This document shows positions 37,400 through 50,755 of a DNA stretch of 64,000 nt, one piece after another (position 1 is the first letter of the stretch; every line of letters begins with the position of its first letter). The position numbers and the translations under genes were made by a program. The notes under the pieces were generated by a model that was not told the origin of the DNA, did not search any database, and saw nothing but the letters and a program-made list of their open reading frames with translations. The stretch lies in assembly GCA_039881145.1 (NCBI GenBank), contig JAYKKI010000087.1:9915001-9979000 (forward strand), written 5' to 3'. The DNA is from Druceiella hillmani (Eukaryota > Arthropoda > Insecta > Lepidoptera > Hepialidae).

Positions 37400-40213
37400 T
37401 TTATATTTAATACCCACAAATAGCTTTTATTGAATATATAAAAAACTAAAATCCAACAAATATAAACATTACTTTTTAGATTGTATGTTAAATAACAAAA
37501 CGCATTCTTAAATATTTAACTATGCTTATGAAAATATTCATGGAAAAATCTCGAGTTTCGTTCCGGTCATATTGTGTGCTATGCGCAGTAGGTTTAGTAT
37601 TCGTGTGTATATTGATACTCTTACGTACCGGAAGCGCTGTGCGCACGCGCCACTCCAGTCATCGCACCCCACCCTTGTCGGCGGACGGTGAATCCATTTC
37701 ATTTAGAACTTTACACCGTCATATCCAGCGGCGGGTTTTTCTTTCAGTGCTACGTAAATTTTATATTACGTAACGTAGAAATTTAAAATTTGCCCTGTAT
37801 CGTGCTGTTGCATCATAGTGAATCGTTGAATACGTTTGACCCACGAAAATAGAAAGGATGCCCAGGTAAAATCGCGTATCAAAATTATATAAAATGCATT
37901 AAGTAATTGTAATAAAACAAAAGTTTTTATTTAATACTGAAATACGTTACTGGGTAAATAAAAATAAATGATTTTTCATTTCGTCAGCGACGTGAGAGCC
38001 GTTTACCGCCGCCAGGGAGCGCAGTTGATCGCTTCGTCGGTCGGCACGCGACATTTGTACTGTCAATAACACGTGTTTACTTGCGCTGCCGACTTCGTGG
38101 TGCAGTTGTTCTTTTTATTGTAAAAATACTGGATACAGCCGGATATTTATCCGTCTGTGTACATAATGACAAACAAAGCTAAAGTTGCATACACATAGCT
38201 TAATATGTAGAAAGTCAACTTAAAATGGGTGACATTTTTTATGTGCTAGTGTCAAAAAGTCCAAAAGTAAGGGAGCATCTTTCTGATATCGATAATATTG
38301 TACAAATGTATCGAATGTGTGTGCAACGTGCATATTTTATACATGGCAGAGGCAACCGTTTAATATCGATAATACCAGTATTCAATTCAGCATTAAACTG
38401 TGAAAACAGTTATTAATATCTCAACTAAATAGCCATCATATTTTCATAAGAAAATCAAATGACTCGGTAATAATCTCAATGTAAATATGTCGCTGTAGGA
38501 CTAAACAGGTCAGTGAAAAAATTTAAAAGCCGCGCTCCGCCCCGCACCCGGAGATGTCGCGATCGTCGCCCGAGATGGTGAAATAATTAAGTGTCGACGC
38601 GGGGCGGCGCGCCTAACGAACACTCTGGCGGCGATTGCAGCTCGAATCATCGGCCTTACGTATAATATCTCCTTATATAGGTCGTTCTAGAGATTTTACA
38701 GACTATCGGTTTCACTTTAAAACAGAATCGAGGTCCATTAACACTGATATTTCAATTGTATTGATCCGAATCATAATCATATCTCATCGAGACAGGGTAG
38801 GCAGAGGATTTCTATCATCGTTTAATCAAAATCGTTACACAGCTCTTGAGCGCTTCTCGCGACTCCTTCTCACGTGTACAAGTTACCGCGCGCTGGTCGC
38901 TTATTAATAAGATTACCGAATTTATCTCAGATTTGTTGAAGTCATCGCTGTGCAATTTTTAACTGCCCGCATACATATGCAATGTTCGCAGGTATATTCC
39001 TTCATTATTCTAGTCGAATGTAAGTGTTTTTGAACGTAAAATATGTGTGTTTTTCTGTTTAATTAATCTATTATACCTATTTATGTTTAGAGTTTGGTGT
39101 TTTTTGATTTCTTGTTTAAGTATTATACTTTGCTTTATATTAATTAAAAACTTCAAAATATCCTTATTTAAATCTCTGACGATTAAAAAGTATTTAGAAA
39201 AGTTCTGTCTTAAAATTGTTTGCCCACCGTAATAATGCGATTCGAAAGACACCCTAAAACAAAACGATGTTTAAAATGTATCATAAGTGTACCCGGTTCA
39301 ACCGCAATTTGAACCTGCCCGACTATAAAATTGAAATGAACACAGTCACTTAAACTAAAAGAGCGATGGATGTTACAATATATACTATCATATTTTAGCG
39401 AGCTCGGTCCGCGAACAGCCTGTAAAATGGAGAAGTCGAGGGCGAGGGGGCGACACGGTGAAAGATCTCATTAGTGCTCGTAAAAAGCGAACATACTAGT
39501 CTACACCCATCGCACCTTCACATCGCTTGACGTATTATATGAGACGTGTAAACTTTTATCTGAGAATTTTTTCTCCAAGTTCTCGAAATATTTATATCGT
39601 ATTGAACTTTGATCCTGGATATATTTCTTTAATCGTCTCTTGAATATTTTTAAGGACTCCTACATATTTTATTATAACTTAAAACGACGTGTACTCAATT
39701 AGATAATCAATGGCTGACAAACTTTATTTCTTAATAATAGTGATGTACAAAAGGTTGACATATCAGAGACAATAGTTATAATCACAATCACATACGTCAT
39801 AGATGTCGCTACATTGTTTATTTGATGTTACTAATTTAATTATATATTTTAACATATTTTTATATGCATCGGATGCTACTGTGTCGGTCACCGTACACGT
39901 TGCAGCGATCTGAAGGAAAACATAAAGAACTGCAATTGTACTTAATTTTTCCTAATACTCACACGGAATACGGCACGAGACCCTAACATTTTCACAATAA
40001 TAAATGAAAATTTGGTTTAAGTTTAACTTCACAACCGATAGAAGCAGCGAAAGGGTTCTACGAGAATTTAGACTTTCGTGTTGACGCTCGCCAGATGATG
40101 GGGTACTGCAAGGTGTCGTTCCGTCTATAACAAGCTATGAATTGGGCATATGAGAAACTAGATTATTTATTTGTTTCATTCACTCATTAAGTACAATATT
40201 TTTGCTTTAACTG

Positions 40214-40447
40214 TTAATAAAATAAAATGGCCCATTGCGGTGCGGTGTGATTATGAACATTTTTAATTAACACTACTGTATCGATTTTCTTCCTGTCGTC
40301 CTTTTGAAAGTATGCATTTAATTGCATCGTGAGATATCCATCGTTTATTTTAAATTTATTATTTCTATTGCAGCCCTTTAGTTTATAGAAGTAATAAATA
40401 CAATTCGACAAATATAATTTTGGTAGACCTATACCTTTCAAAAACAT
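40214..40447 (-). pseudogene. possible FLYWCH-type zinc-finger remnant
   Basis: The minus-strand open frame of 77 codons begins with G-L-P-K-L-Y-L then Y-Y-F-Y-K-L-K-G-C and ends with V-H-N-H-T-A-P. FLYWCH domains share a K-L-x-x-x-G-Y-x-Y then C and a terminal H-N-H; such domains are frequent in insect transposable elements and in mod(mdg4)-like proteins. The usual W-x-C and second Cys are not evident and the spacing is irregular. No splice sites were found. It is a guess from residue pattern; chance remains possible. Confidence 0.25.
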
Positions 40448-41354
40448 CTTCCGTGCTATTAACTATAAGCCCTTCTATTTTTAGCTCACGCTTTAACCCG
40501 TCCGCATTCTAGTTCCGCAGTAAAAAACGAATTATCCAGTGGCAGCTTATTTTATTATAAATTAAAATACACAGTCTATCTAATGACGCAAAAGATTTTT
40601 TATTGCTTTGTGATATTTATACACGTTTCGTAGCATTTTATAAGGGGACACAGTGTCTCTACCCCGTTTTATGTCCGTCTCCTCTCTGTCCAACAGTAAA
40701 ACTAGTTTTACTTCCAAACATTACGTATATAACTGTACTCGAGCATTTCTCAATTCCTTAAAACGACCAAAAACGAAGACAAACATCCGAGTGGAGAGAA
40801 GCAGTGCTCAAAGACAAATTCGCAGCGCGACCGCAAGCCGACGTAGGCGCACGCGGCGGGGCGGGCGGCAGGTACCGCCGTATGCTCGATAAGCTATTAG
40901 GGCTAAGTGAGCATGTTAATAGCCGATCCAGCCAAGAATGTCTCGCTTGAGGTCGGCCCCGCCGCTACCAATTAAGACTTTAATTACGAGCCGCGCCCCC
41001 GGGGGGGTTGAGAGGGTGCGGGCGGAGGGGGCGCGCTGCTAGCGGACTGTGAGCATTAGCCTTTTGCTTGATTTCGCTCCTGCCCTTGTTGCGGCGAGTG
41101 TGTTTATTGTGTTAAGGCCGTGGGCGAGGTTGGATGGGATCTACTAAAATGTTGCCACTTTCCCACGTCGAGCCAATTTTATGGAACGAGTGCCTAGTAT
41201 TGGAATCCTAATCTATCAATATCAACCTCAATAGATATGGATGAGATATATAACATCGGTAAAATCCATTAAAAGTACATCGTTGCGCGTAAAATATTAT
41301 TTAATTAAAAAGGTATGTTTATTATTCTAAAAATGTTTAAATATATGTCGATTT

Positions 41355-41450
41355 CACAATTAAATGAAACTACGTGATGTAGTATTATTTCTACTTTCGT
41401 TAAGTTCTTTACCACGACCTAGGCTTCGTGTTTACAACATCTTCAGGTGG
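41355..41450 (-). repeat. 96-bp repeat, inverted partner of 33.8 kb
   Basis: In reverse complement it reads CCACCTGAAGATGTTGTAAA, GGTCGTGGTAAAGAACTTAA, AGAAATAATACTACATCACG, TAGTTTCATTTAATTGTG, matching 33,782-33,879. About 85 bp upstream (41,261-41,286) lies another shared word, GGTAAAATCCATTAAAAG(T)ACATCG, also present at 36,650-36,675. Confidence 0.85.
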
Positions 41451-43294
41451 GCAATAAGCAAAGATAATCTTTATAATGAATTTCTACAAAATTAACGCCA
41501 AATATATTCAATACATTATTTATTAATACTAGATAAAAAAATGCGTGAATATCTCTATAATAATTCTCGTTCTTATTACCGTAATATAAATATAGTTAAA
41601 TAGGGGAGTTCCATATTAAGATGATAAAAATATCAGCTCTATCATAAATCAGGATGGCGCCCTACGAAACGCGCAACTTACCCGTGGGCGCCCTCGTCCT
41701 CAAAAGTGACAAACTAAAATTAAATTACACAAAATTGTGCGCCGGCATTCAACCAGCGTTTCCAAATGAGAATAAATTGAGCATTGTAATAAAGTGCGAA
41801 CAAATTGCACATTGTAAATAAGTGTACAGCTGGACATCATCTACAATATAAATGATAACGCAATACATTAACTTACTTATTAATGTAATGAAAAGAAATT
41901 TTGAAATTTTGGGATTCAAAGTTGGATATGCATATAAATACAAAGGAGGTGGTAGCGAGGGGATTTCAGATACGCGGGTACTGGATGTCCAGAAATCAGA
42001 ATCTTTGCTATTACCGCGAGACCGAGCAGGTGGGATAACATTGTGGTTTCAAAATTTTCGAAACTATCGTTGGCATCGTCGCCGCGGTTTGAGTATCGCT
42101 GGCCTAAACAACGAAGGAAAGTTCCCCCCGGCCGGCGGCCACTTACATTCCCGGTGTTAAGTTTCTCACCCCGCCCCCTCCCTCGACACGTTCACATTCC
42201 CCTCAGAGTAAGCCCTCTTCAAATTTATATTAATAAAATGACGTATTTTAGTGCAGGCGAGTACTTTTCTTAATTAAGGGGAGATTTATGGTACGTGGGA
42301 GCGCTCCGTCGCCCGCGCGACATTAGCCGGCGGCGACGCCTCTACTTGGGCAGATGTGATTTTATGCGAGGGGACTTTTCCACTCTTGCCTTAGCGATAG
42401 CGCGTACACGGGGGGATCGTTGCAAAAAGTCAGGTAAGAAAACTTTTATTTGAATTCTCCTCAAAAAACTTGCTATACAGTGCTTCAATCTTAGGAGAAA
42501 TAATTTGTAGGTACGTTCAACGGTTCATTTTGTAAGGAATGTCACTATTACCCACATTCATTTGATAATATATCAAGAATACGTCAAGAAATTAACCAGT
42601 TAATAAGATGTTTTAATTTACTATCAATAAAGTCGTTCATCACCGGCACATCTAATATAGATGTCAATTCGATTCAGATGTCTGACAATTTTTTAAAGCA
42701 CCTACTTACTTCATAAAATAAGTTTCTTCTTTCACTGACATGACGGTCAAGTAAACGGTGGGACAAGCAGTAGAAGGGAGAAGAGAGTGTAACAAGCAGC
42801 ATAAGTCGTCACGCACAGGTGGCCGTATCAATTTGCAAACCGTTCCCATTGCAATTCTCTCTTCGAAACGCACCGACACTTCATTGTGTTGCAAACAGAA
42901 ATAATACAAAATATAGTACTCAAAATATTGTTAGAGTGGAATTAGCCGTACGTATTTGTTAAATATTGAATAACTGCACGTGAACACAAAACGAAAGTAA
43001 TTTTTTGGGTATGAAAAAATCTGAACATTTAACGGTTGTGGTTTGCGTTTAGATTGTACCGGATTCGAACAGTTCGCCTTTCATTAAAAAAACATTAAAT
43101 TAGAATATGTTTTTTATTGCACGAAAAAACTGTTGGATATAATGTTTAATAACCCATTTCGAGTAAAAAAAAATATTTTTTACTTTGTAGTACCTACTTT
43201 TTTTGAACTCAGTTTTTTAAGATATTTTATTTTAGAATTTTTAGTGACTAATAGTATGAACATTATTTTCTTTCTTAGAATATTGTATAATTAA

Positions 43295-43322
43295 TCAAAG
43301 TCACGGGCAAAAGCTAGTATAT
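43295..43322 (+). repeat. terminal motif of a dispersed lepidopteran-type repeat
   Basis: CAAAGTCACGGGCAAAAGCT followed by AGTATATAG resembles the ending (GGGC-AAAGCTAGT) of a very common lepidopteran interspersed repeat. Only the end is recognisable here; assignment is from memory of the motif. Confidence 0.35.
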
Positions 43323-43379
43323 AGATAATTTACCCTTTGTTTAAAATTGATTAACAACAACACACAGAAACGAAGCGAG

Positions 43380-44103
43380 AGTAGTAGCCGCCAGTGGTTA
43401 GCTGTTAGCCGTTGAGGAGTTCCGTTCTCCATGTTCAAAGTTCAGTATATTTTGCAAAGCAATATCTAAAGTAACAAATAACCAGTAGCAAATATATTGA
43501 ATCATGATTGGTTTACTACCATCCGTAAAGGAGTTGCATTATACATCTTTAGAACTCATCATCATACCCTAGCTTGGTCGATGGTGCAGTTATTTTGCAA
43601 AGTAAAAGCTACCAGTAGCAAATATCTTGAATTTCGATTAATTTACTACGATCCGATGAATAGTTCCATTGTTCATGTCCAGAATGCATCATAAGACTCT
43701 GACATGGTCGTTGTTGTAGTTATTTTGTAAAATAAAAATTACCAGTAGCAAATATCTTGAATCACGGTTGATTTACTGCCGTCCATTAAGTTATTCCATT
43801 GTTCATTTCTAGAACCCATCGTCAGACCCTGACCTGGTAACTGGTGTAGTTATTTTGCACCGTACCCGTAGCAAATATCTCGAATCATAATTGATATACT
43901 GCTTTTCGTTAAGGAGTTCCATCGTTCATTTCCGGACCTCATCATCAGATCATTATATTTATATGGGACCACTCCATAGTACTCTCTGTCAAATAAAAAT
44001 AGAATCATAGAAATCGGTCCACTTGGTAACGAATTATCGCTAAACACATAAAAAAGATTCCGACAAATTGAGAACCTCTTCTTTTTTTTGAAGTCGGTTA
44101 AAA
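43380..44103 (+). repeat. dispersed-repeat insertion with an internal ~130-bp tandem array
   Basis: Units start with ACC(A/C)GTAGCAAATAT at 43,481, 43,611, 43,741 and 43,864, spacing 130, 130 and 123 bp, with a partial unit before 43,481. Each holds GTTCCATTGTTCAT, CATCATCAGA and TAGTTATTTTGCA variants. After the last unit the sequence runs to ATTGAGAACCTCTTC, eight T and GAAGTCGGTTAAAA (44,069-44,103). I recognise that ending from widespread repeats in moths and butterflies; their class is uncertain to me. Open frames on both strands over 43.5-44.4 kb are chance. Confidence 0.8.
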
Positions 44104-47100
44104 ATATAAACTTTTGGAATTCTTCTATTTTATTTAAGAAAATAAGTCTATTGAAACCTATGTCACTCATTTTGATCTTGTCGCACCTGTTGATACGGTG
44201 CAAGAATACACTGGATATTGCCAGTGACAAGAACATATTGGACGTTGCAATCTCACTCTTGGATATCCTATCAAATTTAAAATATATAAAAAATAAACAC
44301 AGTAACAATTTGAAAAGAAATATATTTTCATATACTTACAAATATAATTTTATTCCTGGACTATTACTATAGCAGTCGTTTAATTAAAAAACTCATAACC
44401 CAAGTGGATACTTTGATGTATATTTCAATAACATAATTCATCGAACAGACAAGAAGATACTGCGAGTTGTAATTTCCTACTAAATTACAGTTAAATCCTC
44501 ATCTTATTTGGAGCGCTAATGACATATCTATTTAATATAACGTCATCGATCTGAATACGTTATCTGATCGAACCGTATGTCGGACACGATCTCGATCGAG
44601 CGTAGACATGCGGCGGCAGGCGCGGCGGGCGGGGGAAGATGTGGATCTGCAATTCGCTTACGAAGCGGGGGCCGAACTGCGCTACAAATTAAGCGATTTA
44701 TTACTGATTTAAGGTTCTATTAGCAGCTCATTTGGTATGGCATTTAATGCGTTCGATATGATCACTCATGGCTTAAATGAATTCAATAAAACAAAATAAT
44801 TTTCATTTAATGTGTACAGACGTCACAAAGAAATAGAAAGATCGAGTTTTGGTTATATAGCCTTATCAGAATGGAAAACGAGCCGACACTGATACATACG
44901 GACGTCTCTTTAGCCGAATTCCAAAAAGAAAGTAAATGATAAAGTATTACAGTTAATTGCTTTTCAAAACTTACGGATGGAGACTACTCACATATAACAG
45001 TTACATTGACCTAAGAGTTTGCAACACAACTACCTACGTATTTATTCTGTAAAACTTTGAGGTTGTAAATTTTTTTAACAGTTATCGACTTTGATTTAAA
45101 TATATTTCATTGTCGGTAAAACTGAAAGGTCGTAGTCGAATAAGAAATCACTCCTTATTAGGCTACTGCCCGTAAGGAACGCGACCTTCCTTTAATTCAA
45201 GCAACCGGTCCAATTAATTATTATTATTTCTCATTACCTTCCATGTACTTTATATTTATCGTATTTTATATATTATTTTGTGATCTACGTTGAGAAATAA
45301 ACAGCAACACAATGGCACCGTGATTGGTTATGACTTAGTTAGTACTTGCACGTAATGACGTAATTGGACGTAAAACATATCGTGCATGGACGTAAAACTT
45401 GAAGCTGTGCAATGGTTGTGTGTGGTTATTGAGTGCGGACTTGACCGCACGTCCGTCTTAGCCACAATTATTTCGGAAGCACAATGGAAACCTTAAGATC
45501 GAAACGATAAGTTTCCCACAAAGCCACACACGATACATTCTGTGTTATCATTCAATATAAAAACTTAACTTGCGTCAAAAATTGAATTGACTATGTAAAG
45601 TGCTAGATTCCTAAATGTATATATTAAATAGGACCGTTAGACGGAATGAAAATGTAACAGTAATGATTCCACCTATCAATGCTCCAATCTTCACCTCGAG
45701 CTCGCTCTTTATGAAATATTTTTTAGGATTCGGGGAATTTTTCCTAAAACTGACTTTTTAATTTAACTTTTTTTTCGTATAATGATTATGCCTTTAAAGT
45801 TACTGTAACTTTTGCCATTGGACCATCTTAAAAATAAAATAAAAAGTTAGAGCTGTATGAAGTTAGTATCCCAAACGGCTTGAATAGCTTGACAAGCTTG
45901 AATAACGTAAGACAGTTATTGGCAATTTCATACTGTTATCTCCTTCTAACTCATAATTTGTCTCATTCTTAAAAAGAACGCGTAAATTACGGGACTCTAT
46001 TGTTACTAAGAAACTGAGGCGTCAATCGCAAAGATGTTATAATGTGCCCGGTCCGGTCTCTACTAGATAAGCCATGTCTATTCAAGCATCGTGTCACGGA
46101 ACTGTACAAATGCACACTTCAAGCGAGAAAGTATGAGTGCACATGAATTTGGTTTTTACGCATACGACCATGCGTCGGGCCTTTGTGTGAATAGGTTAAA
46201 AGTAGGTGGATTGTTTATATTTCTTAGCGTGCGTGCACCCAAATGACACGCAGGGTTTCGTACGTATGGCATATCTAGTGAGAGCGGGCCGCGCGTGTCT
46301 TCCAACATCTTTGGTCAATCGACTCTCAAGTTTCCTGTTTTTTGTTTAATTCTTATACGTTTATATTCAACCCGACAATAAGCACAAGCAGAACAGCTTG
46401 TCGTGTGTGTATAAGCCAATATGAAGAACATTAAAACATGAATAGTTACATTTTTACCACTCTTAATACTTCTGAACTATTTTGGCGAGCGATATGGCGT
46501 TGAAGTTAGAATTTGTAGATTTAATGATGGATCATTGATGGATCATTGATGAACATTGTTTATTTCTTGAGCGCATTGCGTGGATGAACGAACAGCGCAG
46601 TTTCTTTAATTTCCACAACTCACATATTTCAGCCGAGAAAACCCTGAGATCACTAATGTTGAGGCACGTCAACGCCGAAAATTTTTGATCCAACGTCGTA
46701 AAAAATATTAAGACAACTAACAGGGTAAACTGATATGTATTTTTTGTAAAATATCCTATATTACCCATTGGAAGACGTGCCACTGATAGACTTAATCAAG
46801 ATGTTTTATCAAAATGACAATAGACCGCCATGTGTTAACTGTAGGAGAATGTTTAAATAAGTTGTTTTGTCGGCCATGGATAGGTAATATATGTAGTCGC
46901 TGACCATCGAGGTCACCCAAACTATCTCCTAAGGGTGGGGTTTGATTTGGTTCGTATATGCGCAAGAATCGATATCTACACTTCGGAAACTAGTAGCTTG
47001 TATAAAGTGGCTGCGAGCGTACTCTACTCTAAATCCTCGCTTCTAAAAAGGTTACTTCTATATATGTATTGTCAAAAATATAAATAAACGCACACTCGTG

Positions 47101-50100
47101 GCACGCAACTTTCCAAATAAATCCCTTTAATTCTCCCCAACCGAAGGAGTATTTCCAAACTAATATAAAATATTGTCACAACAAAACGGCCGCAAACAAC
47201 GAGCCGAAACGAACGATATTATTGACAAAGACAACACATCAAACGGGTTAAAAAAGTAATAACACGAAAGCCCTCAAACGACACCCCATTCGGAGCGCAT
47301 AACGCCACCGCCGGCCGAATAAATAAAGCCCGGCGCGATTATGGTGCGGGCGGAGCTGGCTGATAACAATGCAAATAAAAATGGTGGAACGAGCTCGCAA
47401 GCGACGGGGGGAGAGGGCGACAACGGCGCGGGGGAGAGACGAGGGGATTAACATCCCACGGGGTCGGGGGGCGAGCGGCATCCGCCCAAGCGGAAAAATA
47501 TGCAAAGCATCTCGTCGAATTGAAAAAGTTGAACGAGAGCGCGATTGAGAGAGATAGCGGTTTGTACAGTTGCTAACCGAATTTATTGCCAGTATTATTT
47601 TGTCGGCGGAATTTATATTCGCTCGCGGATAACGCATAATTAAATATCAACCGGGCGGCGATGAGGTGACAGTGACGATACCTCTGCCGTTCGACTCGTT
47701 AATATAATCGTCGAAGCGGCGGCAGCGGGCGCCGTAATAACGCGACCGACCCGAATTTTATTCTTTGCATTTCGCCAACAAATACATTTAACAAGCCGCT
47801 AATTCCTCGTATCCGTGTTTCACAGAATCGAAATTATACGCTCAGACGAAACGCGAAATTGCAACTCAGGCACTATACTGTCACGTGTGATCGCAGTCTG
47901 TGACTGTTTAAAGGACAGCCACTCTATTTTATTGTTCTGTCATTACGGTGTGACGATTATTAAGAACTTTCCTCAAATCCTCACTTGCTGTTAAACGACT
48001 TTGATTATCGACTAGTCAACATATTATTAGTTATCGATCAGCCAGATATCAGATTAAGCGCTGGTTTCAAACATCTATAAAAAATAGAAGCTATTTTTTT
48101 TAAATTTGGTTTTTAAAATTACAAGCTTAATTAATATTTTCTTCTTCCGACCGTCGTTTCTTTAGGAAAAGCGAAATAAATATCAATGTTGGAACTACAA
48201 ATTTGAACTAGAAAAATATTTTTGGCACTTTCTATACATACTGCATGTGAGTACATCATTCGTTCCAAGTGACCAAATTACAATTCATTAAAATATGCTT
48301 CTTAATACGTTACAAGGATACTATAATTCTATCTAAGTATCGATATATATAACACAAGATGTTAACACGCGTTTTCATGACCGCTCAGCTTATACGAAAC
48401 ATAATAAACGTTACACGCAGCTAAATTACGCAAGTCAACATCCCTCCGCGGCGCGGCGTTGCGAGAAGCGAAACGACGTCGGTCACCGTCGAGGCGTCGT
48501 TAATAAGCTGCTCATTTATATTAATGTTTACAATTATGGTAATTCGGTACGATAATCTGTTGTAGCGATATCGGCTGTAAGGCTGCGTCGAATCGGCGCG
48601 GCGTGGAGCCGGTGGATAAGGCGGCGGTGGGTCGTGCGCCTGAATATAACGCGGACCGCGTTTCAAGTTGCCATTAAATATTCAGCTACATTGAGACAAA
48701 GGAGTGCAGAGATCAATACATCGTGTAAATATTTGATAGGATACACTCTTCAAGTTTATTACTAGGCGGGACTACAACAGCGATTGGCCTATTTGTTCGG
48801 CACTGAAGTCGCGTGTGCTTTTATAGCAAGTGAACTTTTTTGACGGAGGATTGATTTGAAAATCGTACGAAAAATTAGGCGGGCCTTACCGTTGCTTTTC
48901 ATTTAATATCTTTGGCAGTTCCGAGAGCAGTACATAAAACATCAGTGTCATTTGTCAATTTGCTCTGCGAAGCTTAATATTATAGCAAAACTTTTTTAAA
49001 TAATATCACGTTAACTGCACTTTTAGTTTTTTTGTGCAATATTAATAATTGACCTCCATACGAAAGTGGTTTTGGATTAATTCACATAAGTTCACTTCTG
49101 CACGTACAAACACGCTCGCCCTTCGACTACGAGTAGATGAAGTCTCGATACGGTGGTTGGGCCGCGGTGTTGGAGTACGGTGGTGGGGTACGAAAACACA
49201 GTCGGCAGATAGCGGCGCCACAAACAGCAATTTACTATGCCAATTTTATGAAGTAGGAAAATAAGCATTTACGAAAACTGCTTTGACAAGAGCCAGTAAA
49301 ACGAAATGTTATCGATTTGTGCGATACGAGAAAGTTACTATTAATATGCTAACGATATGTTTTTAATGGTTTCAATAACTCACTTATGAGTTATGTAAAC
49401 AAATTAGCCAAATTTAAACACATTTTTAATGAAACTTTTGTTCAGTATGTACGAAATAATATAATCCTAATTGAATGCTAACTTTAATAATTTATCAATA
49501 CATTTTGTAATATATTTAATAACAAATGTATCCCTTGAAAATGTATACAAATATATTCTAACCATTTTGTGCAAACATAATTATAGCTATAGTATAGTTT
49601 TATACTCTGTCCTTTTTATAATACATCTACGTTACTGTACCTTGCTTTGTGAACCTTTCAAGAAATAAATAAATATTAAATAAAATTATTAATTATAAGA
49701 AACCACAAATTTAATTAAACATCTTTATTCAGAAGTGTGTTGTAGTGATTATTTTTATATTTATGCCCAACTATTCATGAAGAGAATAACTTTTTGTCTA
49801 TGTGTACAATTTTACAGCGGAAAGTGATTTATAAAGAAGGCTTGATCATAGAGACCTACGTAATGCAATAACCATTATTGTTTAATAAGTTGACCGCACG
49901 GCGAGAATCGTGCGTTTGTAATAGGACTCAAGTTCAATCATCACCACAGTGCAACAAATTAACAATACGTGCGTCGGGCAAAAGAGTTAGCCTAAGAGAA
50001 TGTAGCATCGATCTCTCTAGTCAACGGTGATGTTCAACTCAAGAGCGCCTTATTCTTCAAGAAGAAGTACCGAAATATTATTATAGATGTTTAAAATTAT

Positions 50101-50170
50101 TTCCCAGTCTGCTGATCTTTCCGATTTGGTTCGGCAGCTTAAGTTTGCTCTCATGTCATTTTTGGCTTCC
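44104..50170. other. upstream groucho intron, part 3
   Basis: AT-rich background with GC islands at 44,580-44,690, 47,190-47,760 (the longest) and 48,430-48,660. The 129-codon minus frame at 47,248-47,637 is Arg-rich low complexity with no splice signals. GATGGATCATT is duplicated at 46,525 and 46,537. Confidence 0.5.
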
Positions 50171-50255
50171 AAACCCTAAAATTAGTTTGAACCCTAAACA
50201 AAACCCTAAAATTATTTTTAACCCTAAATTATTCCCTAAAATTAATTATCCTAAA
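50171..50255 (+). repeat. cluster of CCCTAAA words
   Basis: CCCTAAA occurs five times (AACCCTAAAATTAG, AACCCTAAACAAAA, CCCTAAAATTATTT, AACCCTAAATTATT, CCCTAAAATTAATT), followed by TCCTAAAATG. Spacing is irregular (12-22 bp). The word equals the plant-type telomere heptamer, but insects use TTAGG, so a local slippage origin is more likely. Confidence 0.6.
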
Positions 50256-50480
50256 ATGAAAGTAGTAGTAGTGGTAATGAAGTGATTATTTTATTTGTAT
50301 TCGTCCGAGGAAAGAGTAAAAATTAAATATGTCGTCGAGTTCGAGTGTCTACAGTGAAGGAGATGGAATGTGGAAGTGACGAACTTGATGCAATTTTAGA
50401 TGAAGCGTGTGTAGCGGAAGAGAATTGCTCCACAGGCCATTACCTATACAGTAGAACATATTCACCGGCAAACAAAGGTT

Positions 50481-50548
50481 ACACATACGCACGCACGCAC
50501 GCACAAACACAGAAACGTGTGTGTATATATAGAGTATAATGTGCGTGC

Positions 50549-50594
<46 letters not shown>

Positions 50595-50755
50595 GCACGC
50601 ACATTATACTCAAATCAAATTGTATGGCATTATTACACACACACATATATTCGGCACGTACGGGAGTGCGTGCGTGTGCGCTTGCACGCGTGCGAGCGCG
50701 TACGTGCATGTGCGTGAGTGCATACGTGCGTATGCGTGTGTGTATTAAATCCATA
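50481..50755. repeat. compound CGCA/TG/TA microsatellite with a perfect 20-bp palindrome
   Basis: Tracts of CGCA, GTGC, TG and TA alternate over about 270 bp. AGTATAATGTGCGTGCGTGT (50,533-50,552) is the exact reverse complement of 50,591-50,610, and the 38 bp between are TG and TA repeats. The six open frames here rich in Cys/Val and Ile/Tyr are repeat artefacts. Confidence 0.9.

Larger units (their letters stand above)
37400..43379. other. upstream groucho intron, part 2
   Basis: AT-rich with GC islands at 37,985-38,110, 38,525-38,640, 40,825-41,130 and 42,050-42,420. The 40.8-41.1 kb island contains ACCAATTAAGACTTTAATTA, a double homeodomain-type core beside CpG-rich sequence. Confidence 0.5.

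Noticed and set aside
44585..44665. Apparent minus-strand acceptor (TTGCAG) followed by an open Pro/Arg-rich stretch
   Set aside because: No donor follows before a stop and the residues do not match groucho.
47248..47637. 129-codon Arg-rich minus-strand open frame
   Set aside because: Produced by the GC-rich island; no domain, no splice signals.
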